A stretch of DNA of 64,000 nt, from positions 1-64,000 of the forward strand of contig JAILGS010000072.1 of assembly GCA_024696615.1 (NCBI GenBank), written 5' to 3'. Shown here piece after piece: positions 43,170 to 52,136 of the stretch. The stretch is from Lachnospiraceae bacterium (GTDB lineage: Bacteria > Bacillota > Clostridia > Lachnospirales > Lachnospiraceae). A program made the position numbers and the translations under genes. How positions within the stretch are numbered: position 1 is the first letter of the stretch; each line of letters begins with the position of its first letter. The notes under the pieces are model-generated. The model was not told the origin of the DNA and searched no databases. It saw only the letters and a list, made by a program, of their open reading frames with translations.

Positions 43170-44057
43170 ATGGATCAGAAACAATTAATCGATGCAATGG
43201 AAGAGATTCGCCATCTGGCAGAAAACTCTCAGGGAATGATAAAGAAAACTCAGGTGCTTTCCATCTTAAAGAAACATGATTTTATCATGGATGAAAGCCA
43301 GATGGATTTTGTCTATGCTTATTTAAAGACGGCTAAAGTCAGTGTCTTAGAAGAAGATCATACGGAAGTGATTGTGGATGCTAAGAGTATTGAGCGGTTT
43401 CGGACGAAAGCCGAGGAAGCAGAAGAGGCCGAAGATACAGAAGATACAGAAGATACACAAGCCGTGAAAGAAGCCACGGAGAGCACGGATGAGTCGGAAA
43501 ACACGAAGCTTCTTTCATATTATATGGAGGAAGTGAAAGGACTTCCGGTATATGTGGGAGAGGATTTAGTGGAGAAGTTGCGAGAGTACTATAGGGGAAA
43601 TCTTTCCAATCTTTCCGAAGAGGTGTTGTTTCAAAGCTTTTTCCAGGATGTGATTCATTGGGTGAAGAATTATGAAGATAGCCAATTACCACTCATGGAT
43701 ATGATTCAGGAAGGAAATATGGCCTTCATGAATGCGATTAGAAATCGGGAAGGAAAGGAAATTCTTTCCGGAGAAAATCCTCTTCGTAAGTATAAGAATT
43801 TCATAAGAAAAATTGTGCTTACTCGCATTCAGGATAGTATCTTTGGAGAAGAGGGAGAGCAAAATGTGGGATATAAGGTGATGGGACGAGTGAATGCGGT
43901 GAATGATGCTGCCTGTTCCCTATCCCAGGACTATGGTAGAAAGGTGACTCCACTTGAAGTTGCAGAAGCCATGGATCTTACGGAAGAAGAGGTGCTTGAA
44001 GTAATCAAGCTTTCTGGGGATAAGATTGATTATATCCATCATGAACCCTTGATTTGA
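43170..44057 (+). CDS. Truncated sigma-70-like protein lacking region 4
   Basis: A 295-residue protein with pieces of a sigma-70 factor. The N-terminal helical segment resembles region 1.1. A very acidic linker follows (E/D/T-rich, about 80-115). LLSYYMEEVKGLP looks like region 1.2, LPLMDMIQEGNMAFMNAI like region 2.1-2.2, and GRKVTPLEVAEAMDLTEEEV like region 3. The aromatic-rich melting segment of region 2.3-2.4 is not preserved and region 4 is absent, so it should not recognise promoters in the normal way. ATG 43170 follows GAGGAT; a TTG at 43158 is possible. A probable 6S RNA gene starts 25 bases after its stop. Confidence 0.7.
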   Translation: MDQKQLIDAMEEIRHLAENSQGMIKKTQVLSILKKHDFIMDESQMDFVYAYLKTAKVSVLEEDHTEVIVDAKSIERFRTKAEEAEEAEDTEDTEDTQAVKEATESTDESENTKLLSYYMEEVKGLPVYVGEDLVEKLREYYRGNLSNLSEEVLFQSFFQDVIHWVKNYEDSQLPLMDMIQEGNMAFMNAIRNREGKEILSGENPLRKYKNFIRKIVLTRIQDSIFGEEGEQNVGYKVMGRVNAVNDAACSLSQDYGRKVTPLEVAEAMDLTEEEVLEVIKLSGDKIDYIHHEPLI

Positions 44058-44076
44058 TGGGAATTCGTGGTATAAT
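44049..44076 (+). promoter_or_regulatory. Promoter of the probable 6S RNA
   Basis: TTGATT (44049-44054), 16 bases, TATAAT (44071-44076). It overlaps the stop codon of the sigma-like gene. Transcription should start near 44083. Confidence 0.65.
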
Positions 44077-44082
44077 ATAACT

Positions 44083-44275
44083 ATGCCTGGGATGTACGAC
44101 AGCCTATTTTTTTGAACCTACATTTTTTAATAGGGAGTCTTATATCAGTATTTTTAGAATATGCCTTAAAGAAGCGGATGCATTCAGCGTCGCAGCTATT
44201 GGACATTTGAGATTTACTTGCGGACACCCACCTAGCCGATCGCTAGGACTCAAAATGTAGGCACCGGCACCTTGG
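44083..44275 (+). ncRNA. ssrS: Probable 6S RNA (SsrS)
   Basis: A roughly 190-base transcript with no open frame. It contains ACCTACATTTT near the 5' side complementary to AAAATGTAGG near the 3' side, GGGAGTC opposite GGACTC, a CCTAGC/GCTAGG hairpin and CGGACACCCACCT on the 3' side. This long, bulged, self-complementary layout and size match Firmicute 6S RNA, which binds the housekeeping RNA polymerase as a promoter mimic. The promoter upstream and the terminator hairpin downstream support a discrete small RNA. I have not folded it or searched a model. Confidence 0.65.
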
Positions 44276-44283
44276 GTATTCAT

Positions 44284-44314
44284 AAAAAAACGTCCCCCTT
44301 GGGGACGTTTTTTT
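44284..44314. terminator. Bidirectional terminator between the small RNA and yihY
   Basis: ACGTCCCC (44290-44297) pairs with GGGGACGT (44301-44308). A-run to the left and T-run to the right allow use in both directions; the minus-strand yihY gene ends at 44313. Confidence 0.85.
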
Positions 44315-45161
44315 ATGGTCTGTGATTTAGGGCAGGATTGTTTTGAATGAGTACATTGCATTCTGCTCCAAGGAGCAGGATATAGATACAAAAATAAATC
44401 CAAAGCAGGGCAATAACAATGGTGGTCAGGCTTCCATACATGGCCTGAAAATCATTGGTATTTAAGTAATAGGAAAAGAGGACACTAAATCCCTGCCATC
44501 CGAGAGCGGAAAACAGTGCCCCTGGAAATTCCTTCATTAATGTGGACTTTCGATTCGGAACCAATTTATAGAGGAACATAAAAAATAAGGTGAGCAGTAA
44601 AATACTCACGATGAATCGATGGGGGAAGATGCCACGAAGAAACGTAATTACGGTTCCTAAAAAGGGGAGCTCCATCTCCATATGTTCCATAATAGAATTG
44701 GAAAGAATCGATAATAATAGCATGGCAATCATACAAAGCATCATCACGAGGGTGGTAATCGTGGAAGCGATGCGGCGAATCAGATAATTTCGTCGTTCTT
44801 TTACTTCGTAGATTTTATTCAGTGCCTGGGAAAGACCGATAAATACCTTTCCCGCCATCCATAGGGTGACAATGGCAGAAAGGGAGAGCAGAGCCCCCGA
44901 AGGCCTGGTGTAAAATTCTTCCAGGATGGGGCTTACCAGTCCCTGCATGGTATCTGGAAGAAAGGCAATTAAGAGTTGCTCAAGGGTTTCTTTCGTGATG
45001 GGAGTATATTGAATTAACATCAAAAAGAACATGGTAAAAGGAAAGAAACATATGATAAAAAAGTAGGTGGATTGCGCTGCAAATGCTGAAATATAGTCAT
45101 CAGCAATCTTGCGTCCCATCTTGGTTAGTTGAATATACCAATGAATCATTGTATGATACAT
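44313..45161 (-). CDS. YihY/BrkB family inner membrane protein
   Basis: A 282-residue protein with about six membrane helices of the YihY (formerly RNase BN-like, BrkB) family. The start DDYISAFAAQSTYFFIICFF and the central LIRRIASTI region are typical. Family function is unclear: transport or envelope roles have been proposed, and it is not a ribonuclease. GAGGGTGATTT precedes the ATG. It is divergent from the phosphoesterase gene and converges on the small RNA. Confidence 0.88.
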   Translation of the reverse strand: MYHTMIHWYIQLTKMGRKIADDYISAFAAQSTYFFIICFFPFTMFFLMLIQYTPITKETLEQLLIAFLPDTMQGLVSPILEEFYTRPSGALLSLSAIVTLWMAGKVFIGLSQALNKIYEVKERRNYLIRRIASTITTLVMMLCMIAMLLLSILSNSIMEHMEMELPFLGTVITFLRGIFPHRFIVSILLLTLFFMFLYKLVPNRKSTLMKEFPGALFSALGWQGFSVLFSYYLNTNDFQAMYGSLTTIVIALLWIYFCIYILLLGAECNVLIQNNPALNHRP

Positions 45162-45277
45162 AAATCACCCTCGCTTGACATTAGGATTTTCGTTTCATGA
45201 TTGTATTATATCCGATTTTGGAACATGTACCAAGGGAAATCAAACATTTGCAAGGGGACTTAGAAAGGGAGAGGTCT

Positions 45278-46084
45278 ATGAAAAAGTTCATCACCACAGA
45301 ATATACAATCGAATCCGTGCGGGTGCCTGAGGAGTTTCACGGGAAGAAATTGGTTTTCCTAAGTGACTACCATAATAATGAATATGGAGTGAATGAGAAG
45401 GCTTTGTTAAAGACTTTAAAAGATCTGGCGCCTTCCTTCATTCTTCTTTCTGGGGATATGTTTACGGGAAGTTCCCATTGTGATAATCGCAATGCGGCAA
45501 AATTCCTCTCTTTCCTTCCGAGGATTGCTCCCACCTTTTGCTCCTTAGGAAATCATGAGGCAAGACTGTTGTGGGATGCGCCAAAATATCCGGAAATGTG
45601 GGAGTTTTTTAAGGATACGATTCAAGAAAATCATATTACTTTACTAGATAACTCCAGTCTCTTTTTAGGAGCAGAGGGAGGGCTTCGAATCAGCGGCCTT
45701 TCCATTGGCAAGGAATATTATAAGAAGATGGTCAATCCAAGAATGGTGCCAGGATATGTGGGAAAGTGCCTTGGAGCACCTATTGGAGAGCGGGATCCAT
45801 TCACGATCCTGTTAGCACATAATCCGGTGTATTTTCCCAATTATGCGGAGTGGGGAGCGGATCTTGTGTTATCCGGGCATGTGCATGGTGGCATTATGCG
45901 CCTTCCCTATGTGGGTGGGGTGATGGCCACCAATATGCGTCCATTCCCGAAGTATGACTATGGAATGTATATTCAGGGAAAGAGTACCATGATTTTAACT
46001 TCTGGAATTGGTACCCATACCATTCCATTTCGGCCTTTGAATCCGGCGGAAGTGGTAGTGATCCAACTTCTTCGGAAGGTGTAG
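45278..46084 (+). CDS. YkuE-like metallophosphoesterase
   Basis: A 268-residue calcineurin-like phosphoesterase. Metal motifs in order are FLSDYHNN, LSGDMFTG, SLGNHEAR, LLAHNP and LSGHVHGG. ATG 45278 is chosen because GGGAGAGGTCT lies just before it; the open frame starts 81 bases earlier without a ribosome binding site. The first motif has DYH in place of the usual DxH with Leu or Thr. B. subtilis YkuE is a cell-wall-located relative, but no twin-arginine signal is visible here. Confidence 0.85.
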   Translation: MKKFITTEYTIESVRVPEEFHGKKLVFLSDYHNNEYGVNEKALLKTLKDLAPSFILLSGDMFTGSSHCDNRNAAKFLSFLPRIAPTFCSLGNHEARLLWDAPKYPEMWEFFKDTIQENHITLLDNSSLFLGAEGGLRISGLSIGKEYYKKMVNPRMVPGYVGKCLGAPIGERDPFTILLAHNPVYFPNYAEWGADLVLSGHVHGGIMRLPYVGGVMATNMRPFPKYDYGMYIQGKSTMILTSGIGTHTIPFRPLNPAEVVVIQLLRKV

Positions 46085-46105
46085 GATTTTGAACATGGAA
46101 GAATC

Positions 46106-46135
46106 TTGACAGTATTTGTATATTTTCAGTATTAT
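46106..46135 (+). promoter_or_regulatory. Promoter of the scpA operon
   Basis: A perfect TTGACA (46106-46111), 18 bases, TATTAT (46130-46135), about 85 bases upstream of scpA. Confidence 0.7.
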
Positions 46136-46219
46136 ATAGTTTGGCTTATTTTTCACCCATTGGTGGGGTCTGCCTTTTAGAAAAGCTTAGGGCAGGGAGT
46201 CTGGAAGGATATTAAAATT

Positions 46220-46966
46220 ATGGCAATTGAGGTAAGGATTGAGGCATATGAAGGTCCCATGGACTTATTGTTGGCGCTCATCGATAAGAACAAAGTGAAT
46301 ATTTTTGATATTCCCATTGCGATGATTACGGAGCAATATATGGAGTATGTCAATGCCATGGAGAAAGAGGACTTAAATTCCGTTAGTGAATTCCTTGTTA
46401 TGGCAGCAACCTTATTGGATATTAAGGCAAGGATGCTTCTTCCGAAAGAAGTGAATGAAGAGGGAGAAGAAATCGATCCACGTGCGGAATTAGTGGAAAA
46501 ATTATTGGAATATAAGATGTACAAATACATGGCCTACGAATTAAAAGATCGTCAGGTGGATGCGGAACGTGCATTATATAAGAAGCCAACGGTTCCGGAG
46601 GAAGTGTTAGAATATGCACCACCTCTGGATTTAGAAGAACTGATTTCCGATGTCACCTTAAAGAAATTAAATGCCGTCTTTGCGGAAGTGATGAAGCGAC
46701 AGGAGAATAAGGTGGATAAGGTACGTAGTAAATTCGGTAAGATTGAAAAAGAGGAAGTGAATTTGCTTGAGAAGATTGAATTTGTAAAGCAATATGCCTT
46801 CGAGCATCATTCCTTCTCCTTTCGTGATTTACTTCTTACGGGAAAGACCAAGATGCAGGTGGTGGTTACCTTCCTTGCGGTTTTGGAATTAATGAAGACC
46901 AGTTTTATTCATGTGGACCAGGATGGAACCTTTGGAGAGATTATGATTACATCCCTTACAGCATAG
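46220..46966 (+). CDS. scpA: Segregation and condensation protein ScpA
   Basis: The kleisin subunit that bridges the SMC dimer in chromosome condensation. The 248-residue protein begins VRIEAYEGPMDLLLALIDKN and includes LVMAATLLDIKARMLLP; the C-terminal winged-helix part contains VVTFLAVLELMK. scpB follows after 22 bases, as usual. The smc gene is not in the window. Confidence 0.95.
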   Translation: MAIEVRIEAYEGPMDLLLALIDKNKVNIFDIPIAMITEQYMEYVNAMEKEDLNSVSEFLVMAATLLDIKARMLLPKEVNEEGEEIDPRAELVEKLLEYKMYKYMAYELKDRQVDAERALYKKPTVPEEVLEYAPPLDLEELISDVTLKKLNAVFAEVMKRQENKVDKVRSKFGKIEKEEVNLLEKIEFVKQYAFEHHSFSFRDLLLTGKTKMQVVVTFLAVLELMKTSFIHVDQDGTFGEIMITSLTA

Positions 46967-46988
46967 GGAAGAAAAAAGCGAGGAAGTC

Positions 46989-47564
46989 ATGGAATTAGAG
47001 AAGATGGAAGCTGCGATTGAGGCAGTACTTTTTACCATGGGGGATGCAGTGGAGGTGAGTAAGCTTGCTGCAGCCATTGATCAGGATGAAGAGACAACCA
47101 AGAAGATTGTGAGAAATCTTATGGATCGTTATGAGGCTTCGGATCGTGGAATTAAGATTATTGAAGTGGAAAATGCGTTTCAATTATGTACGAAAGCAGA
47201 ATTTTATGAGAATCTGATTCGAGTGGCCAGTCAGCCAAGAAAGTATCAGCTGACGGAGGCTCTTTTAGAAGTATTGTCCATTGTGGCATATAAACAGCCA
47301 ATTACCAAATTGGAGATTGAAAAAATCCGTGGAGTGAATTCGGATCACGCAGTGAGCCGTCTGGTGGAATATAATTTAGTGGGAGAAGTGGGCCGATTAA
47401 ATGCCCCTGGTCGTCCCATGCTTTTTGGTACCACGGATGATTTCTTACGGGCCTTTGGTGTGTCCAGTGTTGCAGATCTTCCTACCATTTCCGCAGAACA
47501 GGTGGAAGAATTCCAATTAGAGGCGGAAGCAGAAGTAGAAGGACAGTTAACATTGAATGTGTAA
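46989..47564 (+). CDS. scpB: Segregation and condensation protein ScpB
   Basis: A 191-residue double winged-helix protein that binds ScpA in the SMC complex. Blocks IEAVLFTMGDAVEVSKLA and LSIVAYKQPITKLEIEKIRG are family signatures, and the C-terminal half has VGRLNAPGRPMLFGTT. GAGGAAGTC precedes the ATG. prmA follows in the same transcript. Confidence 0.95.
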   Translation: MELEKMEAAIEAVLFTMGDAVEVSKLAAAIDQDEETTKKIVRNLMDRYEASDRGIKIIEVENAFQLCTKAEFYENLIRVASQPRKYQLTEALLEVLSIVAYKQPITKLEIEKIRGVNSDHAVSRLVEYNLVGEVGRLNAPGRPMLFGTTDDFLRAFGVSSVADLPTISAEQVEEFQLEAEAEVEGQLTLNV

Positions 47565-47577
47565 GGAGGATTGTGAC

Positions 47578-48534
47578 ATGAAGTGGAATCGTTATTCCAT
47601 CCATACCACGACAGTGGCAGAGGATTTAGTCAGTGATATGTTATCGGAGCTTGGCATTGAGGGAATTGAAATCCAGGATAATGTACAGCTTACGGATATG
47701 GATATTAAGGGAATGTTTATTGATTTCATTCCAGAACTTCCACCGGATGATGGAAGAGCTGTAGTGAATTTTTATATTGATAGCGAGGATGATGATCAGA
47801 GCATTCTTCCTAAGGTGAAGGAAGGCTTGGAAGAACTTCGAAGCTTTGTGGATGTGGGAGAAGGAACCATCACCGAATCCGAAACGGAGGATAAGGACTG
47901 GATCAATAATTGGAAGCAGTTCTTTAAGCCATTCGTATTTGAAGGCATTGTGATCAAGCCAACCTGGGAAGAATTGGATGAGTCCATGAAGGGAAAGATT
48001 GTGGTAAATATTGATCCCGGTACTGCCTTTGGTACGGGGGGACATGAAACCACACAGCTTGTAATTTCCCAGTTGGATAAATATGTAAAGTCGGGGGATG
48101 AACTCTTAGATGTGGGCTGTGGCAGTGGAATTCTTTCCGTGATCGGTATCATGCTTGGGGCTAAGCATGCCCTGGGTACGGATTTAGATGAGAATGCCAT
48201 TGTGGCAACCAAGGAAAATGCCCAGATCAATCACATCCCAGAGGGTAAGATTGAAGTGATTCAGGGAAATATTATTGATGATCCTAAGATTCAGGATCGT
48301 TGCGGATATGAAGCCTATGATGTGGTGGCAGCCAATATCTTAGCGGATGTATTAATTCCACTTTCCCCTGTGATTACCCAACATATGAAGCATGGAGCAT
48401 ACTTTATTACCTCAGGAATTATTGATACCAAGGAAAATGAAGTGGTGGAAGCATTTAAGAAAAATCCTGAACTGGAGATTGTGGAGATCAATCATAAGGG
48501 CGAATGGGTGAATGTGACGGCCCGCCGTAAGTAG
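47578..48534 (+). CDS. prmA: Ribosomal protein L11 methyltransferase PrmA
   Basis: A 318-residue SAM-dependent enzyme that trimethylates ribosomal protein L11. The N-terminal substrate domain is followed by NIDPGTAFGTGGHETTQL, the linker motif, and DVGCGSGILSVIG, the SAM loop; VAANILADVLIPL is the active-site strand. ATG 47578 follows AAGGAGGATTGTG and gives the standard length. rsmE follows within 31 bases. Confidence 0.95.
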   Translation: MKWNRYSIHTTTVAEDLVSDMLSELGIEGIEIQDNVQLTDMDIKGMFIDFIPELPPDDGRAVVNFYIDSEDDDQSILPKVKEGLEELRSFVDVGEGTITESETEDKDWINNWKQFFKPFVFEGIVIKPTWEELDESMKGKIVVNIDPGTAFGTGGHETTQLVISQLDKYVKSGDELLDVGCGSGILSVIGIMLGAKHALGTDLDENAIVATKENAQINHIPEGKIEVIQGNIIDDPKIQDRCGYEAYDVVAANILADVLIPLSPVITQHMKHGAYFITSGIIDTKENEVVEAFKKNPELEIVEINHKGEWVNVTARRK

Positions 48535-48564
48535 TAGGAAAATTTCGGAAGTAAGAGGTTTTTC

Positions 48565-49317
48565 ATGTATCATTTTTTTGTAGATCAGGATGCAATTCAT
48601 TCGGATTATATCACGATATCGGGAGATGATGTGAATCACATTAAGAATGTGCTTCGCATGAAACCCGGGGAAACTCTGGTGGTCAGTCCTAGAAATGAAG
48701 GGGATGACAAGGATTATTATGGCAGTATTCGTTCCATCGAAGAGGAGGAAGTGATTGTCTCCATCGATTGGACGGAGGAAACCAGGGAACTTCCTTGTAA
48801 AGTCTATCTCTTCCAGGGACTTCCAAAAAGCGATAAACTCGAATGGATTATTCAAAAAGCGGTGGAACTTGGTGTCTATGAAATCATTCCAGTTTCCATG
48901 CGCCGCAGTATTGTGAAATTAGATGAAAAAAAGGCTAAGGGAAAGGTTTTACGCTGGCAGGGGATTTCAGAAAGTGCTGCCAAGCAGAGCAAACGAAGCA
49001 TTATCCCCCAAGTGAAGGAGGTAATGACTTTTCGAGAAAGTCTTGCCTATTTAAAAGACCAGGGCATTACCACGCTGTGGATGCCTTATGAGAATGCCCG
49101 TGGGATGGAAGCTACCAGGGAAGCGTTCGAAGGATTAAAAAAGAATCCCTCCAAAGTGGCTATTATGATTGGCCCCGAGGGAGGGTTTGACCCGGAAGAA
49201 GTGGAAGCTGCACTAAAAGAAGGCTTCCTTACGTTATCCTTAGGAAAGCGTATTCTTCGTACCGAGACCGCAGGAATGATGATGTTATCCCTTATTACCT
49301 ATGAATTAGAAGACTAG
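48565..49317 (+). CDS. rsmE: 16S rRNA (uracil-1498-N3) methyltransferase RsmE
   Basis: A 250-residue SPOUT-fold enzyme that methylates U1498 of 16S rRNA. The N-terminal PUA-like domain shows DDVNHIKNVLRMKPGE. The SPOUT knot contains AIMIGPEGGFDPEEVEAA and LSLGKRILRTETA, both diagnostic. The pair prmA-rsmE is common in Firmicutes. The cysteine desulfurase gene starts nine bases after the stop. Confidence 0.96.
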   Translation: MYHFFVDQDAIHSDYITISGDDVNHIKNVLRMKPGETLVVSPRNEGDDKDYYGSIRSIEEEEVIVSIDWTEETRELPCKVYLFQGLPKSDKLEWIIQKAVELGVYEIIPVSMRRSIVKLDEKKAKGKVLRWQGISESAAKQSKRSIIPQVKEVMTFRESLAYLKDQGITTLWMPYENARGMEATREAFEGLKKNPSKVAIMIGPEGGFDPEEVEAALKEGFLTLSLGKRILRTETAGMMMLSLITYELED

Positions 49318-49326
49318 GAGCAAAAC

Positions 49327-50511
49327 ATGGAAGCGTATTTTGATAATTCCGCTACCACCCGGTGTATTCCGGAAGTTGTGGAAGCAATGGTGAAAATCTA
49401 TGAGGAGGAGTATGGCAATCCATCCTCCCTGCATATGATGGGGGTGAGAGCTGAGAATGCTATGAAGGAAGCACAGGCCACTATTGCAGATACTTTAAAA
49501 TGTAATCCCAAGGAGATTATCTTTACCTCCGGAGGAACGGAATCCAATAATATGGCAGTGATTGGTACCGCCATGGCCAATAAGCGTAGTGGTATGCAGA
49601 TCATCACCTCCAAGATTGAACATGCTGCCATTATCGAACCCATGAAATACTTAGAAGAACAGGGATTTTCGGTTACGTATTTGGATGTGGATGAATGGGG
49701 CATGGTGGATTTAGAGGCTCTACGCCAGGCCATGACCAAGGAAACCATTCTTGTATCCATTATGGCAGTGAATAATGAAATTGGAACCGTTGAGCCTTTG
49801 GAAGAGATTGCTTCCATCGTCCATGAAATAAACCCACAATGTGTATTCCATGTGGATGCCATTCAGGCCTATGGCAAATTACGAATCCATCCAAGAAAGA
49901 TGGGAATTGACTTATTATCCGTAAGTTCCCATAAGTTTAATGGTCCTAAGGGCGTGGGATTTTTATATGTACGGGACAGGGTAAAGATAAAACCCCTGAT
50001 TTTAGGCGGCGGACAGCAGCGTGGCATGCGTTCTGGAACGGATAATGTTCCGGGAATTGTGGGTATGGCTACCGCTGCGAGGATTGCATATACGAATTTG
50101 GAAGAAAAGCAGGCCAAGTTATATGAGCTTCGCAATTACCTGATAGAGGGACTTTTAAATCTTGGTCCCAAGGAAGAAGCCTGGGTTAGCATTCATGGCG
50201 TGACCTCGCAAGATGAGAAGGGGCATAAGCCCGCACCCCATGTGGTTAGTGCAAGTTTTTCCAAGGTTCGTTCCGAAGTCCTGTTGCATGCCTTAGAAGA
50301 TCGTGGAATTTATGTATCCGCAGGTTCTGCCTGCTCTTCCAATAAGCCATCGCCAAGTAGAACACTGCAGGCCATCGGTTTATCCAAGGCAGAGCTGGAA
50401 ACCACGGTGCGTTTTAGTTTGTCTACTTCCAATACCAAGGAAGAGGTGGATTATGCACTAGAAGTATTAGGAAGTCTTCTTCCAATGCTTCGTCGTTATA
50501 CCAGAAGTTAA
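49327..50511 (+). CDS. Cysteine desulfurase (NifS/IscS family)
   Basis: A 394-residue PLP enzyme taking sulfur from cysteine. YFDNSATTRCIPEV is the start motif, the PLP lysine is in SVSSHKFNGPKGVGF, and the catalytic Cys lies in SAGSACSSNKPSPS (about residues 333-346). thiI follows, so this enzyme probably supplies sulfur for tRNA 4-thiouridine, as NifZ does for ThiI in B. subtilis. It may also serve MnmA. TAGGAGCAAAAC precedes the ATG. No iscU or sufU gene is adjacent. Confidence 0.93.
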   Translation: MEAYFDNSATTRCIPEVVEAMVKIYEEEYGNPSSLHMMGVRAENAMKEAQATIADTLKCNPKEIIFTSGGTESNNMAVIGTAMANKRSGMQIITSKIEHAAIIEPMKYLEEQGFSVTYLDVDEWGMVDLEALRQAMTKETILVSIMAVNNEIGTVEPLEEIASIVHEINPQCVFHVDAIQAYGKLRIHPRKMGIDLLSVSSHKFNGPKGVGFLYVRDRVKIKPLILGGGQQRGMRSGTDNVPGIVGMATAARIAYTNLEEKQAKLYELRNYLIEGLLNLGPKEEAWVSIHGVTSQDEKGHKPAPHVVSASFSKVRSEVLLHALEDRGIYVSAGSACSSNKPSPSRTLQAIGLSKAELETTVRFSLSTSNTKEEVDYALEVLGSLLPMLRRYTRS

Positions 50512-50585
50512 GCGTTATGGAAGCTTTCCATGACGGTGGATCTGCGCAAATGCGCTATATCAATTGTACATAACAGGAGAATCAT

Positions 50586-51773
50586 ATGTATCGTGCGTTT
50601 TTGATTAAATATGGAGAAATCGGGGTAAAGGGAAAGAATCGTTATCTTTTTGAAGATGCCCTCGTAAAACAGATTGAGCATAGTTTAAAGCGGGTGGAAG
50701 GAGAGTTTAAAGTCTCCAAGGAAAGCGGTCGAATCTATGTGAATGTGACCAGTGAATCTTATGATTATGATGATACCATCAAGGCTCTAACTTCCGTATT
50801 TGGTATTATTGGCGTGTGCCCAATGGTACAGGTGGAAGATCATGGATTTGATGAACTTGCGAAAGAAACCATTGCATATATGGACCGTGCCTATCCTGAT
50901 AAGAAGTTAACCTTTAAAGTGGAAGCACGTCGTGCCAGAAAGGAATATCCTTTAAATTCCCAGGAGATTAATGTCTTAATGGGTGAAAAGGTTTTAATGG
51001 CATTTGAAGAGCAGGGAATGAGAGTGGATGTGCATCATCCGGATGTTTTATTATGTGTGGAAATTCGTAATAAGATCAATATCTATTCCCAGGAATTAAA
51101 GGGCCGTGGTGGAATGCCGGTGGGAACCAATGGCAAAGCCATGCTTTTATTATCCGGTGGAATTGATAGCCCTGTGGCAGGATTCTTAGCAGCGAAGCGT
51201 GGAATCACAGTGGAAGCAGTATACTTTAATTCCCCACCATATACCTCCGAGCGTGCGAAGCAGAAAGTGGTGGATCTTGCGAAGGAAATTAGTCGTTATT
51301 GTGGTCCGGTAAAACTTCATATTGTGAATTTTACGGAGATTCAGTTACATCTTTACGATAAAGTACCACAGGATGAATTAACCATTATTATGAAGCGTTA
51401 TTTCTACCGTGTGGCAGAAACCATTGCAAGAAAAGAAGGATGTATTGGTTTAGTAACCGGAGAGAGTGTGGGCCAGGTATCCAGCCAGACCTTACAGAGT
51501 CTTGCAGTAATTAATGAAGTGGCTACCATGCCGGTGATCCGTCCTTTAGTATGCTTTGATAAGCAGGAAATTATTGATATTTCCATTGATATTGGAACCT
51601 ATGAAACATCGATTTTACCATACGAGGACTGCTGTACCATCTTTGTGGCAAAGCACCCGGTAACGAAGCCAAGTAGTGAAAAGATTGCAAAGCATGAAGC
51701 AAGAGTGGCAGAAAGCATCGTTCCATTATTAGAAGAAGCTTTAGCCAATGTAGAAGTGGTTGTAGCAGAGTAG
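50586..51773 (+). CDS. thiI: tRNA 4-thiouridine synthetase ThiI
   Basis: Makes 4-thiouridine at position 8 of tRNA; in some bacteria it also feeds thiazole synthesis. The 395-residue protein begins with FLIKYGEIGVKGKNR and a THUMP domain, followed by the PP-loop LLSGGIDSPVAGFL. GCTGESVGQ-like TGESVGQVSSQT and DCCTIF are C-terminal landmarks. The rhodanese domain of E. coli ThiI is absent, as in B. subtilis. ACAGGAGAATC precedes the ATG. Confidence 0.95.
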   Translation: MYRAFLIKYGEIGVKGKNRYLFEDALVKQIEHSLKRVEGEFKVSKESGRIYVNVTSESYDYDDTIKALTSVFGIIGVCPMVQVEDHGFDELAKETIAYMDRAYPDKKLTFKVEARRARKEYPLNSQEINVLMGEKVLMAFEEQGMRVDVHHPDVLLCVEIRNKINIYSQELKGRGGMPVGTNGKAMLLLSGGIDSPVAGFLAAKRGITVEAVYFNSPPYTSERAKQKVVDLAKEISRYCGPVKLHIVNFTEIQLHLYDKVPQDELTIIMKRYFYRVAETIARKEGCIGLVTGESVGQVSSQTLQSLAVINEVATMPVIRPLVCFDKQEIIDISIDIGTYETSILPYEDCCTIFVAKHPVTKPSSEKIAKHEARVAESIVPLLEEALANVEVVVAE

Positions 51774-51800
51774 GAAGTTTCATCCTAAGAAGCATAAAAA

Positions 51801-51825
51801 AGAGGTATGCTTTTGGCATACCTCT
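51801..51825 (-). terminator. Terminator of the HPr-like gene (and possibly thiI)
   Basis: A perfect 10-bp stem AGAGGTATGC/GCATACCTCT with a 5-base loop. The T-run is on the minus strand, so it mainly serves the minus-strand gene; thiI converges on it. Confidence 0.8.
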
Positions 51826-51852
51826 AAGAAATTCCTTATGTCTGGCAGTAGA

Positions 51853-52092
51853 TTAATTATTCTCTACGATATATGGCTTGAGAATTTCAATAATCTGATC
51901 AACATTCTCTTCTGCATGAATGTTAAGTTCAATTGGTTTAGCAAGATCCAAAGAGAAGATACCCATGATGGATTTCGCATCGATAACGTAGCGTCCGGAT
52001 ACGAGATCGAAATCACTATCAAACTTGGTAATATCATTGACAAAGGACTTGATCTTGTCGATAGAATTAAGTGAAATTAATACAGTCTTCAT
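51853..52092 (-). CDS. HPr-like protein without the catalytic histidine
   Basis: A 79-residue HPr-fold protein. The stretch DAKSIMGIFSLDL (residues 38-50) matches the regulatory serine loop of HPr (Ser46), here Ser41. The GIHARPA segment carrying the phosphotransfer His15 is replaced by NSIDKIKSF, so it cannot pass phosphate to sugar permeases. B. subtilis Crh likewise lacks His15 and keeps Ser46 to act with CcpA; this protein could play a similar role. The ATG at 52092 follows TGGAGGG. It is divergent from mtaB and monocistronic. Confidence 0.85.
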   Translation of the reverse strand: MKTVLISLNSIDKIKSFVNDITKFDSDFDLVSGRYVIDAKSIMGIFSLDLAKPIELNIHAEENVDQIIEILKPYIVENN

Positions 52093-52112
52093 TATGATCC
52101 CTCCAATAATTT

Positions 52113-52127
52113 TGAGAATATTTCTCA
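52113..52127. promoter_or_regulatory. Short palindrome in the HPr-like gene leader
   Basis: TGAGAA-TAT-TTCTCA, a perfect 6-3-6 inverted repeat between the predicted transcription start and the ribosome binding site of the HPr-like gene. It could be an operator. Confidence 0.3.
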
Positions 52128-52136
52128 TATACATTG

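Noticed and set aside
43423..43465. GAAGATACA-type short tandem repeat, considered as a mobile or regulatory repeat
   Set aside because: It simply encodes the acidic EDT linker of the sigma-like protein.
44140..44403. A minus-strand frame covering the probable 6S RNA
   Set aside because: No ribosome binding site, and it spans the terminator and the end of yihY.
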